64,000 bases of DNA from Pararhizobium sp. IMCC21322 (lineage in GTDB: Bacteria > Pseudomonadota > Alphaproteobacteria > Rhizobiales > GCA-2746425). Numbering within the stretch: position 1 is the first letter of the stretch; each line of letters opens with the position of its first letter. Under the pieces are notes generated by a model that saw only the letters and a program-made list of their open reading frames with translations, made no database searches and was not told the DNA's origin. Shown here piece by piece: positions 53,977 through 63,078 of this stretch. The stretch covers positions 2,766,412 through 2,830,411 of the forward strand of contig NZ_CP132335.1 in assembly GCF_030758295.1 (NCBI RefSeq). Reading direction: 5' to 3'. A program made the translations under genes and the position numbers.

Positions 53977-54895
53977 TAATAAGGACTTTTTGGTTGCAGC
54001 CCTGTATCGCTTTACACCGGTTGAAAATCCGGAGGCGTTGCAGGAGCCAATCAAACAGCTTTGCGACAGATTGCGCGTCAAAGGATCATTGCTGCTTGCG
54101 ACAGAGGGCATCAACGGGACCATTGCCGGTGTCGAGCAGGATATTCGTGAGTGCCTTCAGGGCCTGAAGCAGTTTCCCGAATTTGCGGAGTTGGAGCACA
54201 AGGAAAGCTTTGCAACGGAAATGCCTTTTTACCGCATGAAAGTGCGGTTGAAAAAGGAAATTGTCACCATGGGTGTCGAAGGCATTGATCCATTGGAAAG
54301 CGTCGGCACCTATGTGCCGCCTCAGGACTGGAACGACCTGATTTCTGACCCCGATACCATCGTCATTGATACACGCAATGATTACGAGGTTGCTATCGGG
54401 ACGTTTGATGGCGCCATCGATCCAAAGACAAAATCATTTCGTGACTTTCCAGCCTGGGTGGAAGCAAACAAGCGGTCCATCGACAAGCCGAAGGTAGCTA
54501 TGTTCTGCACCGGTGGCATACGGTGTGAAAAAGCGACCGCATTCATGAAGCAGCAGGGCTTTGATGAGGTCTACCATCTGCAGGGCGGAATTTTGAAGTA
54601 TCTGGAGGAGGTGCCCCAGGATCAAAGCCTGTGGCACGGTGATTGCTTTGTATTTGACCAGCGTGTCTCGGTTCAGCATGGTCTTGTCGAGGGCCCTCAC
54701 GTGCTTTGTTTTGGGTGCCGCATGCCTTTGTCAGAGGCTGATCTGGAGCGTTCGGAATACCGGGCAGGTGTGCATTGCCATCATTGCAGGGACAGCCGCA
54801 CCGCATCAGAACATAAGCGCGCGGAAGAGCGGCATAAGCAGGTTCTTCTGGCTCAAATGCGCAATGAACAGCACATTGGTGACAACGTCGGATAA
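53960..54895 (+). CDS. trhO: tRNA uridine-34 hydroxylase (rhodanese-fold)
   Basis: It hydroxylates U34 of some tRNAs using oxygen, the first step to 5-(carboxy)methoxyuridine. The ATG at 53960 lies inside the last codons of mrp; 53948 is possible, while a frame to 53837 lies too far inside mrp. The 311-residue protein has an N-terminal acylphosphatase-like part ([14 protein letters not shown]), a rhodanese domain with the catalytic Cys in [17 protein letters not shown], and a C-terminal Cys-rich stretch ([18 protein letters not shown]). Confidence 0.94.
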   Translation: MNQTTDNKDFLVAALYRFTPVENPEALQEPIKQLCDRLRVKGSLLLATEGINGTIAGVEQDIRECLQGLKQFPEFAELEHKESFATEMPFYRMKVRLKKEIVTMGVEGIDPLESVGTYVPPQDWNDLISDPDTIVIDTRNDYEVAIGTFDGAIDPKTKSFRDFPAWVEANKRSIDKPKVAMFCTGGIRCEKATAFMKQQGFDEVYHLQGGILKYLEEVPQDQSLWHGDCFVFDQRVSVQHGLVEGPHVLCFGCRMPLSEADLERSEYRAGVHCHHCRDSRTASEHKRAEERHKQVLLAQMRNEQHIGDNVG

Positions 54896-54923
54896 GCGCA
54901 GCTGGGCTTGATCGAAGTGCTGG

Positions 54924-56150
54924 TTAAGCTTTTGTGTTTTGAAGCATAATTCCAAAAACCAGAGAGCAACAAAGCGTGAAGAACATGGCTGCAATAAGTG
55001 GCCAGACCGTTGGTGTAACGGTCAATGGCAACACCAGTCCCACCAGATAGCTCAAGAACGCTCCCACGAGCATTTGAATGCTGCCCATCAGGCCCGATGC
55101 CGACCCGGCCAGCTCCGGTTTAACGCTGACGGCACCAGCCACAGAACTTGGCAGCACAAGCCCGTTAGACAGGCTCATAAACAACATAGGTCCAAATAAA
55201 AGCGGTGCGCTCGCATCGAAAGTGAGAAACAGCAAAATCATGACACTGATGGATGCTATTCCAAGCAGATTACCAGCCATGATCATGCGAAAAACGCCGA
55301 TTCTGCCAGCAAATCGACCGGACAGGAAGTTACCAAGGCTGTATCCCAATGCCACCAGGACGAAGTACAGTCCATACACATCAGGTGTCAGCCCCAGAAC
55401 CTTCTCGCTGACAAAGGGCGCGCCGCCGAGGAATGAGAAAAACATGCCAGCGGTGCAGCTTGAAAGCCCTGTGTATAGCCAGAAGACCCTGATATTCAGC
55501 AATTCACGATAGGAACGATAAAGGCTTTTGAAGTCGATTGAGGGGATTGGATTTTTGTTGGTCTCACTGACCTTCAGATAGGATGCAACCAGGACACCGA
55601 TGGCAAATACCAACAGCAGCCAAAAACTGCTTTGCCAGCCGAAAAACTTGTCCAGATAGCCGGCAACTGCAGGACCGATCATCGGCGCAACTGCCATGCC
55701 CATGGTCACATAACCGATCATGCTGGCTGCCTGATCGCGATCATACAAATCGCGCAGAATGGCTCGACCAAGAATCAATCCGGCGGAGCCGCCAAACCCT
55801 TGTATCACGCGCCCCATCAGGAAGACTTCAATTGCAGGGGCAAAGAGGCAGGTCAAAGTGCCGAGCAGAAATAGCCAGGTCCCCACAAGCAGTACGGGTC
55901 TTCTGCCAAATCTGTCAGACAAAGTGCCCAACACCAATTGGGCCAGCGCCAGAGAGACGAGAAACAGCGACAGACCAAGCTGGACCGCCGAAAAGCTGGT
56001 CGAGAAATGAGCCTGAATGCCCAGCATTGAAGGCAGGAAAATGTTCAATGCCAGGGGGCCCAGCATCGCGATCACCACCAGAATAATCAGTGGAGGTTTT
56101 CGGTCGAGTTGGCGGGTGGGGAGCGTCCCGCTTCCTGCTTGGATGTCCAT
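54924..56150 (-). CDS. Bcr/CflA-family multidrug MFS exporter
   Basis: The 408-residue protein has twelve predicted membrane segments. LGTLSDRFGRRPVLLVGTWLF is the MFS signature between helices 2 and 3; GRVIQGFGGSAGLILGRAILRDL is the Bcr/CflA mark. Members of this group export drugs such as bicyclomycin or chloramphenicol, or dipeptides and sulfur compounds; the substrate cannot be read. It is read leftward, 109 bp after moaA, and is convergent with trhO with 28 bp between. Confidence 0.92.
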   Translation of the reverse strand: MDIQAGSGTLPTRQLDRKPPLIILVVIAMLGPLALNIFLPSMLGIQAHFSTSFSAVQLGLSLFLVSLALAQLVLGTLSDRFGRRPVLLVGTWLFLLGTLTCLFAPAIEVFLMGRVIQGFGGSAGLILGRAILRDLYDRDQAASMIGYVTMGMAVAPMIGPAVAGYLDKFFGWQSSFWLLLVFAIGVLVASYLKVSETNKNPIPSIDFKSLYRSYRELLNIRVFWLYTGLSSCTAGMFFSFLGGAPFVSEKVLGLTPDVYGLYFVLVALGYSLGNFLSGRFAGRIGVFRMIMAGNLLGIASISVMILLFLTFDASAPLLFGPMLFMSLSNGLVLPSSVAGAVSVKPELAGSASGLMGSIQMLVGAFLSYLVGLVLPLTVTPTVWPLIAAMFFTLCCSLVFGIMLQNTKA

Positions 56151-56259
56151 TTTAACTAAACGGCTTCTTTTGTGCGCCAGATCAGCGCAGGTGAGTCAGA
56201 TGCAGCGTATGGAGCACAGATTGTTGACCGTTGCAAATTCAGCTTCTGGCTGTAATGCC

Positions 56260-57288
56260 CTATCCGCCGGTTACACTCATATGTCGCGCAACTGACGGTT
56301 TGCTGCTTTGTCGTTCAATCACAAAATCATGCCCTTTTGGCTTTCTTGTGATGGCCTCGTCAATCGCTGTGTTCAACAAATCATCACTTTCAGAGGCCCT
56401 GAGAGGTGCGCGAAGGTCTGCGGCATCGTCCTGTCCAAGACACATATATAGCGTACCGGTGCAAGTCACACGGACGCGGTTGCAGCTTTCGCAGAAATTA
56501 TGGGTAAGTGGTGTGATGAAGCCAAGACGTCCACCGGTTTCTGCCACTTCCACATAGCGCGCCGGACCGCCGGTTTTGTAGGGAATGTCGCTCAGCGTGA
56601 ACCGCTCCTGCAGCCGTTGTCGCACAAGAGAGAGAGGCAGATATTGATCCGTCCGGTCTTCACTGATTTCGCCAAGGGGCATGGTTTCGATGAAGGTAAT
56701 ATCCATGCCTTCGCCATGTGCCCATGTCATCATGGTTTCAATTTCATGCTCATTGACGCCCTTCAGCGCAACCGCATTTATTTTAACCGCAAGCCCGGCC
56801 TTTTGTGCCGCGCGCAGGCCTTCCATGACCCGGCCCAGATCGCCCCATCTGGTGATCTTCTTGAATTTGTCATGGTCTAGCGTATCGATTGACACATTGA
56901 TGCGTTTTACGCCGCAATCAGCCAGTTCGGCCGCGTGGCGCGCCAATTGTGATCCGTTGGTTGTAACGGTTAATTCTTCCAGAGCGCCGCTTTCAAGATG
57001 CCGACCCAGCGAACGGAACAATTGCATGATGTTCTTTCGCACCAGAGGCTCGCCACCGGTCAAACGCAGTTTCCGAACACCTTTTGCCACAAAGGCCGAG
57101 CACAGCCGGTCCAGTTCCTCCAGTGACAGGACATCCCGCTTTGGCAGAAATGTCATGTCTTCCGCCATGCAGTAGACGCACCGAAAGTCACAGCGATCAG
57201 TCACCGAAACCCGCAGATACGACACTGTCCGTCCAAACGGATCGATCATTTGCGCGCACGTTGCGACTGACTGATCTGGCTCGTTCAT
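56260..57288 (-). CDS. moaA: GTP 3',8-cyclase (molybdenum cofactor synthesis)
   Basis: This radical SAM enzyme starts molybdopterin synthesis from GTP. The ATG at 57288 has GGGAGAAC before it. C33, C37 and C40 in CDFRCVYCM hold the SAM [4Fe-4S] cluster; the second cluster cysteines are in [19 protein letters not shown]. The usual [20 protein letters not shown] and [12 protein letters not shown] blocks are seen, and the protein ends in the functionally needed Gly-Gly (SVTGG). At 342 residues it is typical. It is divergent from DUF971. Confidence 0.96.
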   Translation of the reverse strand: MNEPDQSVATCAQMIDPFGRTVSYLRVSVTDRCDFRCVYCMAEDMTFLPKRDVLSLEELDRLCSAFVAKGVRKLRLTGGEPLVRKNIMQLFRSLGRHLESGALEELTVTTNGSQLARHAAELADCGVKRINVSIDTLDHDKFKKITRWGDLGRVMEGLRAAQKAGLAVKINAVALKGVNEHEIETMMTWAHGEGMDITFIETMPLGEISEDRTDQYLPLSLVRQRLQERFTLSDIPYKTGGPARYVEVAETGGRLGFITPLTHNFCESCNRVRVTCTGTLYMCLGQDDAADLRAPLRASESDDLLNTAIDEAITRKPKGHDFVIERQSSKPSVARHMSVTGG

Positions 57289-57337
57289 GATGTTCTCCCG
57301 GTATCTGCGCTGTTGCGCTTGTCTTTGACGACTTTAC

Positions 57338-57353
57338 ACACATACCTATGTGT
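57338..57353. promoter_or_regulatory. Perfect palindrome between moaA and DUF971
   Basis: ACACATA-CC-TATGTGT is a 7-bp perfect inverted repeat, 50 bp upstream of moaA and 85 bp upstream of DUF971, in the only shared control region. It is not a typical Fnr box and it lacks the inner bases of an NrdR box, though its ACAC/GTGT ends are similar. The binding protein is unknown. Confidence 0.5.
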
Positions 57354-57437
57354 AGCGAAAGTGGGTGTATGACAACCACCATGGTGCCATTACACGTTTT
57401 TGTTCCCGGCGGACAGATCAGAAAAAGGATGCTCCAA

Positions 57438-57803
57438 ATGACTGAAGAGGTTACCTGGCCTAAGGAAATTCGGGTCAGCCCCGACAAAAAAACTCTGACG
57501 CTGGTATTTGACGAGGAAAAACCGGTGTCATTCTCAGCGGAGTTTTTGCGCGTTCATTCGCCAAGTGCAGAGGTGCAAGGCCATTCGCGTGAGCAGAAGC
57601 AAACAGTCGCTGGCAAACAGTCGGTGGAGATCATGAAAATTGATCCGGTTGGCAATTATGCAGTGCGTATCAGCTTTGACGACATGCACAATACCGGCCT
57701 GTTTTCCTGGGCTTACTTCAACGAGATGGCCGAACAGAAAGATGAGTTGTGGGAGATCTATCTTGCTGAGCTTGAAGATAAGAGCCTGAAACGCGAGCCA
57801 TAA
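57438..57803 (+). CDS. DUF971 (gamma-butyrobetaine hydroxylase N-terminal-like) domain protein
   Basis: The ATG at 57438 has AAAGGA 8 bp before it; longer frames to 57348 are not supported. The 121-residue protein has the DUF971 fold: WPKEIRVSPDKKTLTLVFDE, FSAEFLRVHSPSAEVQGHS and NYAVRISFDDMHNTGLFSWAYF. Stand-alone DUF971 proteins are often found beside mrp-type genes and are thought to take part in iron-sulfur protein assembly; here mrp is 4.5 kb away and moaA is divergent. The precise role is unknown. Confidence 0.85.
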   Translation: MTEEVTWPKEIRVSPDKKTLTLVFDEEKPVSFSAEFLRVHSPSAEVQGHSREQKQTVAGKQSVEIMKIDPVGNYAVRISFDDMHNTGLFSWAYFNEMAEQKDELWEIYLAELEDKSLKREP

Positions 57804-57837
57804 ACCGGTTACAGGCGAAAAAGAGACAGGGGTATAA

Positions 57838-57864
57838 AAAAACCGGCCACATGGGCCGGTTTTT
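57838..57864. terminator. Bidirectional rho-independent terminator
   Basis: AAAAACCGGCC at 57838-57848 pairs with GGCCGGTTTTT at 57854-57864 around a 5-nt loop. The A-run on the left and T-run on the right let it work for both DUF971 (rightward) and the convergent L,D-transpeptidase gene (leftward). Confidence 0.9.
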
Positions 57865-57886
57865 CAATCAGTCATTTGGCTGAAAA

Positions 57887-58483
57887 TCAGCGAACGACAA
57901 TCACTTTCGCGCCAACTCTCACACGCTCATAGAGATGCTCAACATCCTTGTTGGTCATTCTGATGCAGCCGGAAGACACAGCCTGACCGATTGACCAAGG
58001 CTCATTGGAGCCGTGAATACGGTAGATGGTGCTGCCGATGTAAAGCGCGCGGGCGCCCAGCGGATTGTTAAGACCGCCTGGCATGTAAGCAGGCAGGCCT
58101 GGTTGACGCTTGCGCATCGCAGCAGGTGGTGTCCAGCCCGGCCATTCAGCCTTGCGGGATACGCGGTGCGTACCTGACCACTGGAAACCATCACGACCGA
58201 CACCAATGCCATAGCGCATGGCTTTGCCATTGCCCTGAACATGATAGAGACGACGCTCTTTTGTGTTTACGATGATTGTGCCGGGCTTCTGTTTGGTTTC
58301 ATAGCGGACCATTTTCCGCTTGATTTTGGACTTGCCATACCGTGCGGTTGGCCCAATTTCACGCCACGTGCGCGAAGAGGGGTCAAATACTTGCCGCGCT
58401 TCCGCGCCGCCATCACCAAAGGGGGCAACTGCACTGCCGGTCAGGACAAGTGCAACAGCCAAAAATAGCCGTTTCAACAACAT
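57887..58483 (-). CDS. Exported L,D-transpeptidase (YkuD domain)
   Basis: It cross-links peptidoglycan or attaches proteins to it through an active-site Cys. The 198-residue protein has a signal peptide (KRLFLAVALVLTGSAVAPFG) and a YkuD domain beginning GTIIVNTKERRLYHVQGNG, with GLNNPLGARALYIG and the catalytic HGSNEPWSIGQAVSSGCIRM at residues about 160-180. Small YkuD proteins of this size are numerous in rhizobia. It is a single gene with its own terminator. Confidence 0.94.
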   Translation of the reverse strand: MLLKRLFLAVALVLTGSAVAPFGDGGAEARQVFDPSSRTWREIGPTARYGKSKIKRKMVRYETKQKPGTIIVNTKERRLYHVQGNGKAMRYGIGVGRDGFQWSGTHRVSRKAEWPGWTPPAAMRKRQPGLPAYMPGGLNNPLGARALYIGSTIYRIHGSNEPWSIGQAVSSGCIRMTNKDVEHLYERVRVGAKVIVVR

Positions 58484-58751
58484 ATGTGTGCTCCAAATTT
58501 ATCCGCCGCAGCCGCTAGTCGACCACGAATCCCTGAAAACATAATGCTGACCTGTAAAAAAACAGGCAATGGTATTTTGGCCACATAGTGTTCAAAAAAC
58601 AGCAGTAAAACGGCTTTTCTGCGCCAAAACAGGCGAATTTGTTCACAAAGCAAAAAGATGATCAGAATAACCTGTCAATTCCGGGCTGTGGTTTTAAGAC
58701 ATTCTTAGACAGAAATAGCTTATTCGTTCTCCATCAAAATGGGGTTCAGAA

Positions 58752-59930
58752 ATGGGTGAAATCAATTCACGTCCGCGTGTCATGATCAGTATTGCGCGCG
58801 CCGATACCGGTGGCGTTCCGGAACATGTTTTTCAACTCGTCAAGGCTTTGGATGGTCAGGTTGAATTTCACATCGCCTGTCCGACGGATCGCCCATACTA
58901 CCAGCGTTTCATCACGCTCTTGGGTCAGGATCGGATTGTGGAGATCCCGCATCGTCGTCTGACTGTGTCCGCGTTAAAGGCTATGGCCCGCGCGGTCCGT
59001 GAGAAGAACATTGATCTTATACACGGACATGGCAAGGGTGGTGGTGTTTATGGGCGGCTTGTGGCCCTGGCGACGGGTCGAAATGTCATCTACACGCAAC
59101 ATGGCATGAGCCCGGACGCCAAATTCAAATACTGGTTTCTGGACTACAATGTCTGGCTGGACCTTATTCTGGGCAAATTCACCGATGCAAGTATCTGTGT
59201 GTCCGAAGGGGAAAAGATTGAAACCGTTGCCCAGTATGTTGCCAAGGCGCATGAACTGAATGTCATTCCAAACGGCGTGCCGAACGGTCTGCAGCGACAC
59301 CACGTCAATACCGCCGGCCAGCCACTCAGCCTTGTGTCGGTTTCCAGATTTGACGCACAAAAAAACCCCGATGAATTACTCGAGATCGTCGACCTTTTGT
59401 CGCGCCGCAATATTCCTGGCGGATTCCATATGACGGTCCTGGGTGTCGGCGATGGCAAGGCAAAATTTGAACAGGAACTTGCGAACAGGTCGCTTGAAGG
59501 TTTCGTAACCATGGCTGGTGCCGTATCAGATGTGAGACGGGTCTTCCGACGTTCCGACACGCTCGTCTCCACTGCAACCTGGGAAGGCATGCCTCTGGCA
59601 TTGCTGGAAGCCATGTCGGAAGGATTGCCGATCGTCGCCAGTAAAGTGGTCGGTAACCGGGACGTCGTTGATGATCGCGAAAGCGGATTTCTCTATCCCC
59701 TCGGGGACCCTGAAAGCGCGGTAGATGCTATTGTCAAATTGACTGATGCATCCATCCGGCAGAGCTTTGGCGAAGCTGGCCGAAAAATTATCGACACACG
59801 CCACAGTATTGGACATATGTCAGACCAGACATTGCAGCTTTATCGGAAGGTCCTGGGAACACAATCAGTCAGCAAACCAAGGACTGAAGAAGCCGAGAAC
59901 GAACCGGTTGCTCCCAAAGAGGCAGCTTAA
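58752..59930 (+). CDS. GT4-family glycosyltransferase
   Basis: The 392-residue GT-B-fold enzyme uses a nucleotide sugar and retains the anomeric configuration. The N-terminal Rossmann half has RADTGGVPEHVFQLVKAL and HGHGKGGGVYGRL; the C-terminal half has VSRFDAQKNPDELLEI and the donor-site EX7E motif EGMPLALLEAMSEGLPIVAS. It resembles exopolysaccharide or lipopolysaccharide glycosyltransferases; the acceptor is unknown. It is followed 5 bp later by galE, which supplies UDP-galactose or a related sugar, so a galactose-containing surface glycan is a reasonable inference. Confidence 0.9.
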   Translation: MGEINSRPRVMISIARADTGGVPEHVFQLVKALDGQVEFHIACPTDRPYYQRFITLLGQDRIVEIPHRRLTVSALKAMARAVREKNIDLIHGHGKGGGVYGRLVALATGRNVIYTQHGMSPDAKFKYWFLDYNVWLDLILGKFTDASICVSEGEKIETVAQYVAKAHELNVIPNGVPNGLQRHHVNTAGQPLSLVSVSRFDAQKNPDELLEIVDLLSRRNIPGGFHMTVLGVGDGKAKFEQELANRSLEGFVTMAGAVSDVRRVFRRSDTLVSTATWEGMPLALLEAMSEGLPIVASKVVGNRDVVDDRESGFLYPLGDPESAVDAIVKLTDASIRQSFGEAGRKIIDTRHSIGHMSDQTLQLYRKVLGTQSVSKPRTEEAENEPVAPKEAA

Positions 59931-59935
59931 AGACT

Positions 59936-60967
59936 ATGGCAGTTGACGCTTTGAAAATTCTGGTCACAGGCGGCGCGGGCTATATTGGGTCCCATACCTG
60001 CGTAGCGCTCATTCAGGCTGGCTTTACGCCCGTCATTGCGGATAATTTCAGCAACAGTCATCCGCTCGCAATCAGTAGAATAGAAGCCATTACCGGCACA
60101 CGGCCTGAGTCTCATAATTGTGATATTGCAGACCCTGATGCCATGCGCGAGATTTTGCAGAGCCATAAATTTGCAGCCGCAATTCATTTTGCCGGGGTCA
60201 AAGCCGTTGGCAGATCCGTTTCAGAACCTCTGGAGACTTACCGCGAAAATGTCGCCGGTAGTTTGTCCTTGCTGCAGTCATTGAAGGCAGGCGGGATTAC
60301 GCGCCTGATTTTCTCCTCGTCAGCAACAGTGTATGGCGGCGCGGAGCAAATGCCGATCCCGGAAAATGCACAGGTACAACCAACCAATCCCTATGGTCAT
60401 TCAAAAGCAATGGTTGAGCAGATCCTTCAGGATTTAGCGGCCGCAGAACCCGATTGGGGCATTGGTGTATTGCGTTACTTTAACCCTGTAGGGGCGCACA
60501 AAAGCGGCGAGATCGGTGAAGACCCCCAAGGGATTCCGGATAATCTGTTTCCATATGTGTCGCAAGTCGCCGTAGGGCGCCGTGAAAAGCTGCAGGTGTT
60601 TGGCGATGATTATGAGACGCCCGATGGTACCGGTGTCCGGGATTACATCCATGTGATGGATTTGGCGGAAGGACATGTCGCGGCTTTGAAGACCTGTTTA
60701 CAGTCAGACGGTCTTTTTGCGGTAAATCTGGGAACCGGGCAGGGCAGTAGTGTTCTGGAAATCATCAAGGCGTTTGAAGCAACCTCCGGGCGGTCCGTGC
60801 CTTATGAAATAACTGATCGCCGTCCCGGTGATGTGGGGACAAGCTACGCTGATCCTGCAAAGGCCCGCGAGATGATTGGCTTTGAAGCCAAGCGTGATCT
60901 CACCCAGATGTGTCGGGACGCCTGGAACTGGCAACAACGCAACCCAACAGGTTATTCCAATCAATAG
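59936..60967 (+). CDS. galE: UDP-glucose 4-epimerase
   Basis: It interconverts UDP-glucose and UDP-galactose. The 343-residue SDR protein opens KILVTGGAGYIGSHTCVAL (NAD-binding GxxGxxG). The catalytic Ser and Tyr/Lys lie in FSSSATVYG and NPYGHSKAMVE. YFNPVGAHKSGEIGEDP, GTGVRDYIHVMDLAEGH and RRPGDVGTSYADP are GalE hallmarks. It is cotranscribed with the preceding glycosyltransferase gene. Confidence 0.95.
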   Translation: MAVDALKILVTGGAGYIGSHTCVALIQAGFTPVIADNFSNSHPLAISRIEAITGTRPESHNCDIADPDAMREILQSHKFAAAIHFAGVKAVGRSVSEPLETYRENVAGSLSLLQSLKAGGITRLIFSSSATVYGGAEQMPIPENAQVQPTNPYGHSKAMVEQILQDLAAAEPDWGIGVLRYFNPVGAHKSGEIGEDPQGIPDNLFPYVSQVAVGRREKLQVFGDDYETPDGTGVRDYIHVMDLAEGHVAALKTCLQSDGLFAVNLGTGQGSSVLEIIKAFEATSGRSVPYEITDRRPGDVGTSYADPAKAREMIGFEAKRDLTQMCRDAWNWQQRNPTGYSNQ

Positions 60968-60973
60968 GCCTTT

Positions 60974-61645
60974 CTAACGGCCAGTTATGGTCTTGATGGC
61001 ATCGTGAATCTGATCGAAATGTGAAATGATCAAATCAGGGCCAAGCTCACTTACAGGCACCGGCGTATAACCAAAATCAACAGCGATGACAGGAATGGAT
61101 GCAGCTTTCGCCGCATCAATGTCGCTGCGACTGTCACCAACCATAATGGACTGCTCTGCCTTCGCGCCAGCAAGCTCCACCGTTTTCAACAAATGCTCCG
61201 GATGTGGTTTTTTATGCTCGAAAGTATCACCACCGGTAATAGCAACAAACCGTTCCGTAAGGTTCAGCTCTCCCAACAGCAACCGCGCCAGCCGCTCATG
61301 TTTGTTTGTGCAAACAGCAAGGTCCCATCCTTCCTGATGCAATCGATCCAGTGCATCGACTAGTCCGGGAAATGGATGAGTTTCCCGGGCGATCCTGGCC
61401 TCATACTTCTGCAAAAAAGAAACCATAAGACCATCGAGTCTCTCTGCTGAAACGGCTTCATTATTGGCCGCAAATCCGTTTTCAATCATCATCTTTGCGC
61501 CCTGACCAATATAGGTCTTGGCAGTGGAGAGCGGAATTGGCGTTAGCCCTTGCTCGGTCAGGATTTCATTGAGCGTACCAACAAGGTCTGGCGCTGTTTC
61601 CAAAAGGGTACCGTCGAGATCGAAGACAAGCAGAGGTTTGGTCAT
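60974..61645 (-). CDS. gph: Phosphoglycolate phosphatase-like HAD hydrolase
   Basis: The 223-residue HAD enzyme has motif I LLVFDLDGTLLETAPDL, a helical cap, motif II-like VCTNKH, and motif III/IV KKPHPEHLLK with MVGDSRSDIDAA. This pattern fits Gph, which clears 2-phosphoglycolate from DNA repair; other small phosphates are possible substrates. It is the last gene of a leftward pair with the UbiH-type gene (43-bp gap), and convergent with galE. Confidence 0.88.
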   Translation of the reverse strand: MTKPLLVFDLDGTLLETAPDLVGTLNEILTEQGLTPIPLSTAKTYIGQGAKMMIENGFAANNEAVSAERLDGLMVSFLQKYEARIARETHPFPGLVDALDRLHQEGWDLAVCTNKHERLARLLLGELNLTERFVAITGGDTFEHKKPHPEHLLKTVELAGAKAEQSIMVGDSRSDIDAAKAASIPVIAVDFGYTPVPVSELGPDLIISHFDQIHDAIKTITGR

Positions 61646-61688
61646 GAGGAACTTTCAAGGAGGATGTGACAGGAGGTTGGTATCAGAG

Positions 61689-62861
61689 TCAGGTGGAATA
61701 GGCACCCAGCCCCTGACGCATCAAAGTGCGACGCAACGGGGCAAATGATTTTGCAGCATAAAGACCAAGGCCTCTGGCAAATTGAACCGGCAGGAACCCG
61801 GTCAGCAATGAGCGATTCAGCATATCGACACCAAAGGTGCGGCTTTTAACGTCCAATTGCCGTTTCTGATTGTATCTGACCGCAATGTCGGAAATCGACG
61901 CGTGGGGCAGGTGTAACATCTGATAAGCCAGTTCCTCCACATCCCGAATGCCAAGGTTCAACCCCTGAGCACCGATAGGCGGAAAGGCATGACCGCTTTC
62001 GCCAACAAGAAAGGCCCGGTTATCAGCCATTTTATCAGCGATTTGTGAAGACATTGGGAAGCTTTGTCGCGGACCCAGATCGCTTACCCGGCCAACCAGG
62101 TGACGACCACGTTGCTCGATGTAGCGCGACAGCTCTGCATCGCTGACCGCCATCAATCGCTCTGCTTCATCAGGCGTCACGACACAGACCAGACTGGATC
62201 TTTTTCCCTGAAGCGGCACCAGCGTAAATGGTCCGGTTTCAGTGTGAAACTCTGTTGAAATGTTCTGATGTGACTTTTCGTGATGAAAGTGAGTCACCAG
62301 CGCGGTTTGTGGATAGTCCCATTGCCGCACCGCTATGCCAGCGGCTTGCCGAACTCTCGACTGCCGTCCATCGGCACCGACAACAAAGTCAGCCTGGATG
62401 GTTTCGCCACTTTCCAGTGTGACAGTCACCTTATCGTCAAAGGAAATGTCCTGAGCGAGACCCGGTTTATACACAAAGTTAGAGTGGGTTGAGGCAACAT
62501 CCTGAATCTGTTTGACAAGATTGCCAACTGGAATGTTGAGCGCGAAGAATGAATGCCCGATTTCGCCAGCTTGGAAGCTGACCTCCGGTGCACGTATCAG
62601 GCGCGATGTCCCGTCAATCAGCCGCATTGTCTCCAGGGGTGTGGCATCACTGATCAATGACGCATCAACGCCAACTTCGTCCAAAAGTGCCAGTGAGCCC
62701 TGCATCAGGGCGATTGTCCGCTGATCTTGCAGCGGGTTATCGCCCGCGACCAGAACCGTGTCCAAACCGGTCCGGGCCAGAGCCAGCGCAGACAACCAGC
62801 CGACAGGACCGCCGCCTATGATGATGGCACGTGTTTGATTGTTGATTTCCGGCTGATCCAT
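61689..62861 (-). CDS. UbiH/UbiF/Coq6-family FAD monooxygenase
   Basis: It probably hydroxylates the ubiquinone ring. The 390-residue protein has the FAD-binding start RAIIIGGGPVGWLSALALAR, the DG motif DFVVGADGRQSRVRQAAG, and the second FAD motif as FLVGESGHAFPPIGAQGLNLGIRD (Glu-Ser where most have Asp-Ala). Which ring position it attacks cannot be told from sequence alone. Its start and AGGG site lie in one arm of an 11-bp inverted repeat (separate entry). It is cotranscribed with gph. Confidence 0.9.
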   Translation of the reverse strand: MDQPEINNQTRAIIIGGGPVGWLSALALARTGLDTVLVAGDNPLQDQRTIALMQGSLALLDEVGVDASLISDATPLETMRLIDGTSRLIRAPEVSFQAGEIGHSFFALNIPVGNLVKQIQDVASTHSNFVYKPGLAQDISFDDKVTVTLESGETIQADFVVGADGRQSRVRQAAGIAVRQWDYPQTALVTHFHHEKSHQNISTEFHTETGPFTLVPLQGKRSSLVCVVTPDEAERLMAVSDAELSRYIEQRGRHLVGRVSDLGPRQSFPMSSQIADKMADNRAFLVGESGHAFPPIGAQGLNLGIRDVEELAYQMLHLPHASISDIAVRYNQKRQLDVKSRTFGVDMLNRSLLTGFLPVQFARGLGLYAAKSFAPLRRTLMRQGLGAYST

Positions 62862-62935
62862 ATTACCCTATTGATCCCGACACACATGCGAAGATACGGT
62901 CCCGCGCACTACCTTTGTTTACATATAGGGTAATA
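62861..62935. promoter_or_regulatory. 11-bp inverted repeat covering the ubiH-type start
   Basis: TATTACCCTAT at 62861-62871 and ATAGGGTAATA at 62925-62935 are exact inverted copies 53 bp apart. The left arm holds the start codon and the AGGG ribosome site of the leftward monooxygenase gene, so in its mRNA the upstream arm could mask translation. Alternatively both arms are half-sites for a regulator between the divergent monooxygenase and MFS genes. Confidence 0.5.
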
Positions 62936-63078
62936 GGTGATGTCTGGCGATATGTCTGCGACAGGTGTCTGGAAATTTCACTCTGGCTGTGTTGGTACAG
63001 CGTTCTTAACTCTGGATTCTGAACCAAACGGTCAAAAATGGCTTCTTTCAATTTATCTCTTGGTTTAAAGCATTGGGC

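Noticed and set aside
62863-63051. A 62-codon minus-strand frame ending just before the UbiH-type start
   Set aside because: It has only a TTG start with a weak purine stretch, no recognisable domain, and crosses the inverted repeat; it may simply be the 5' untranslated region.
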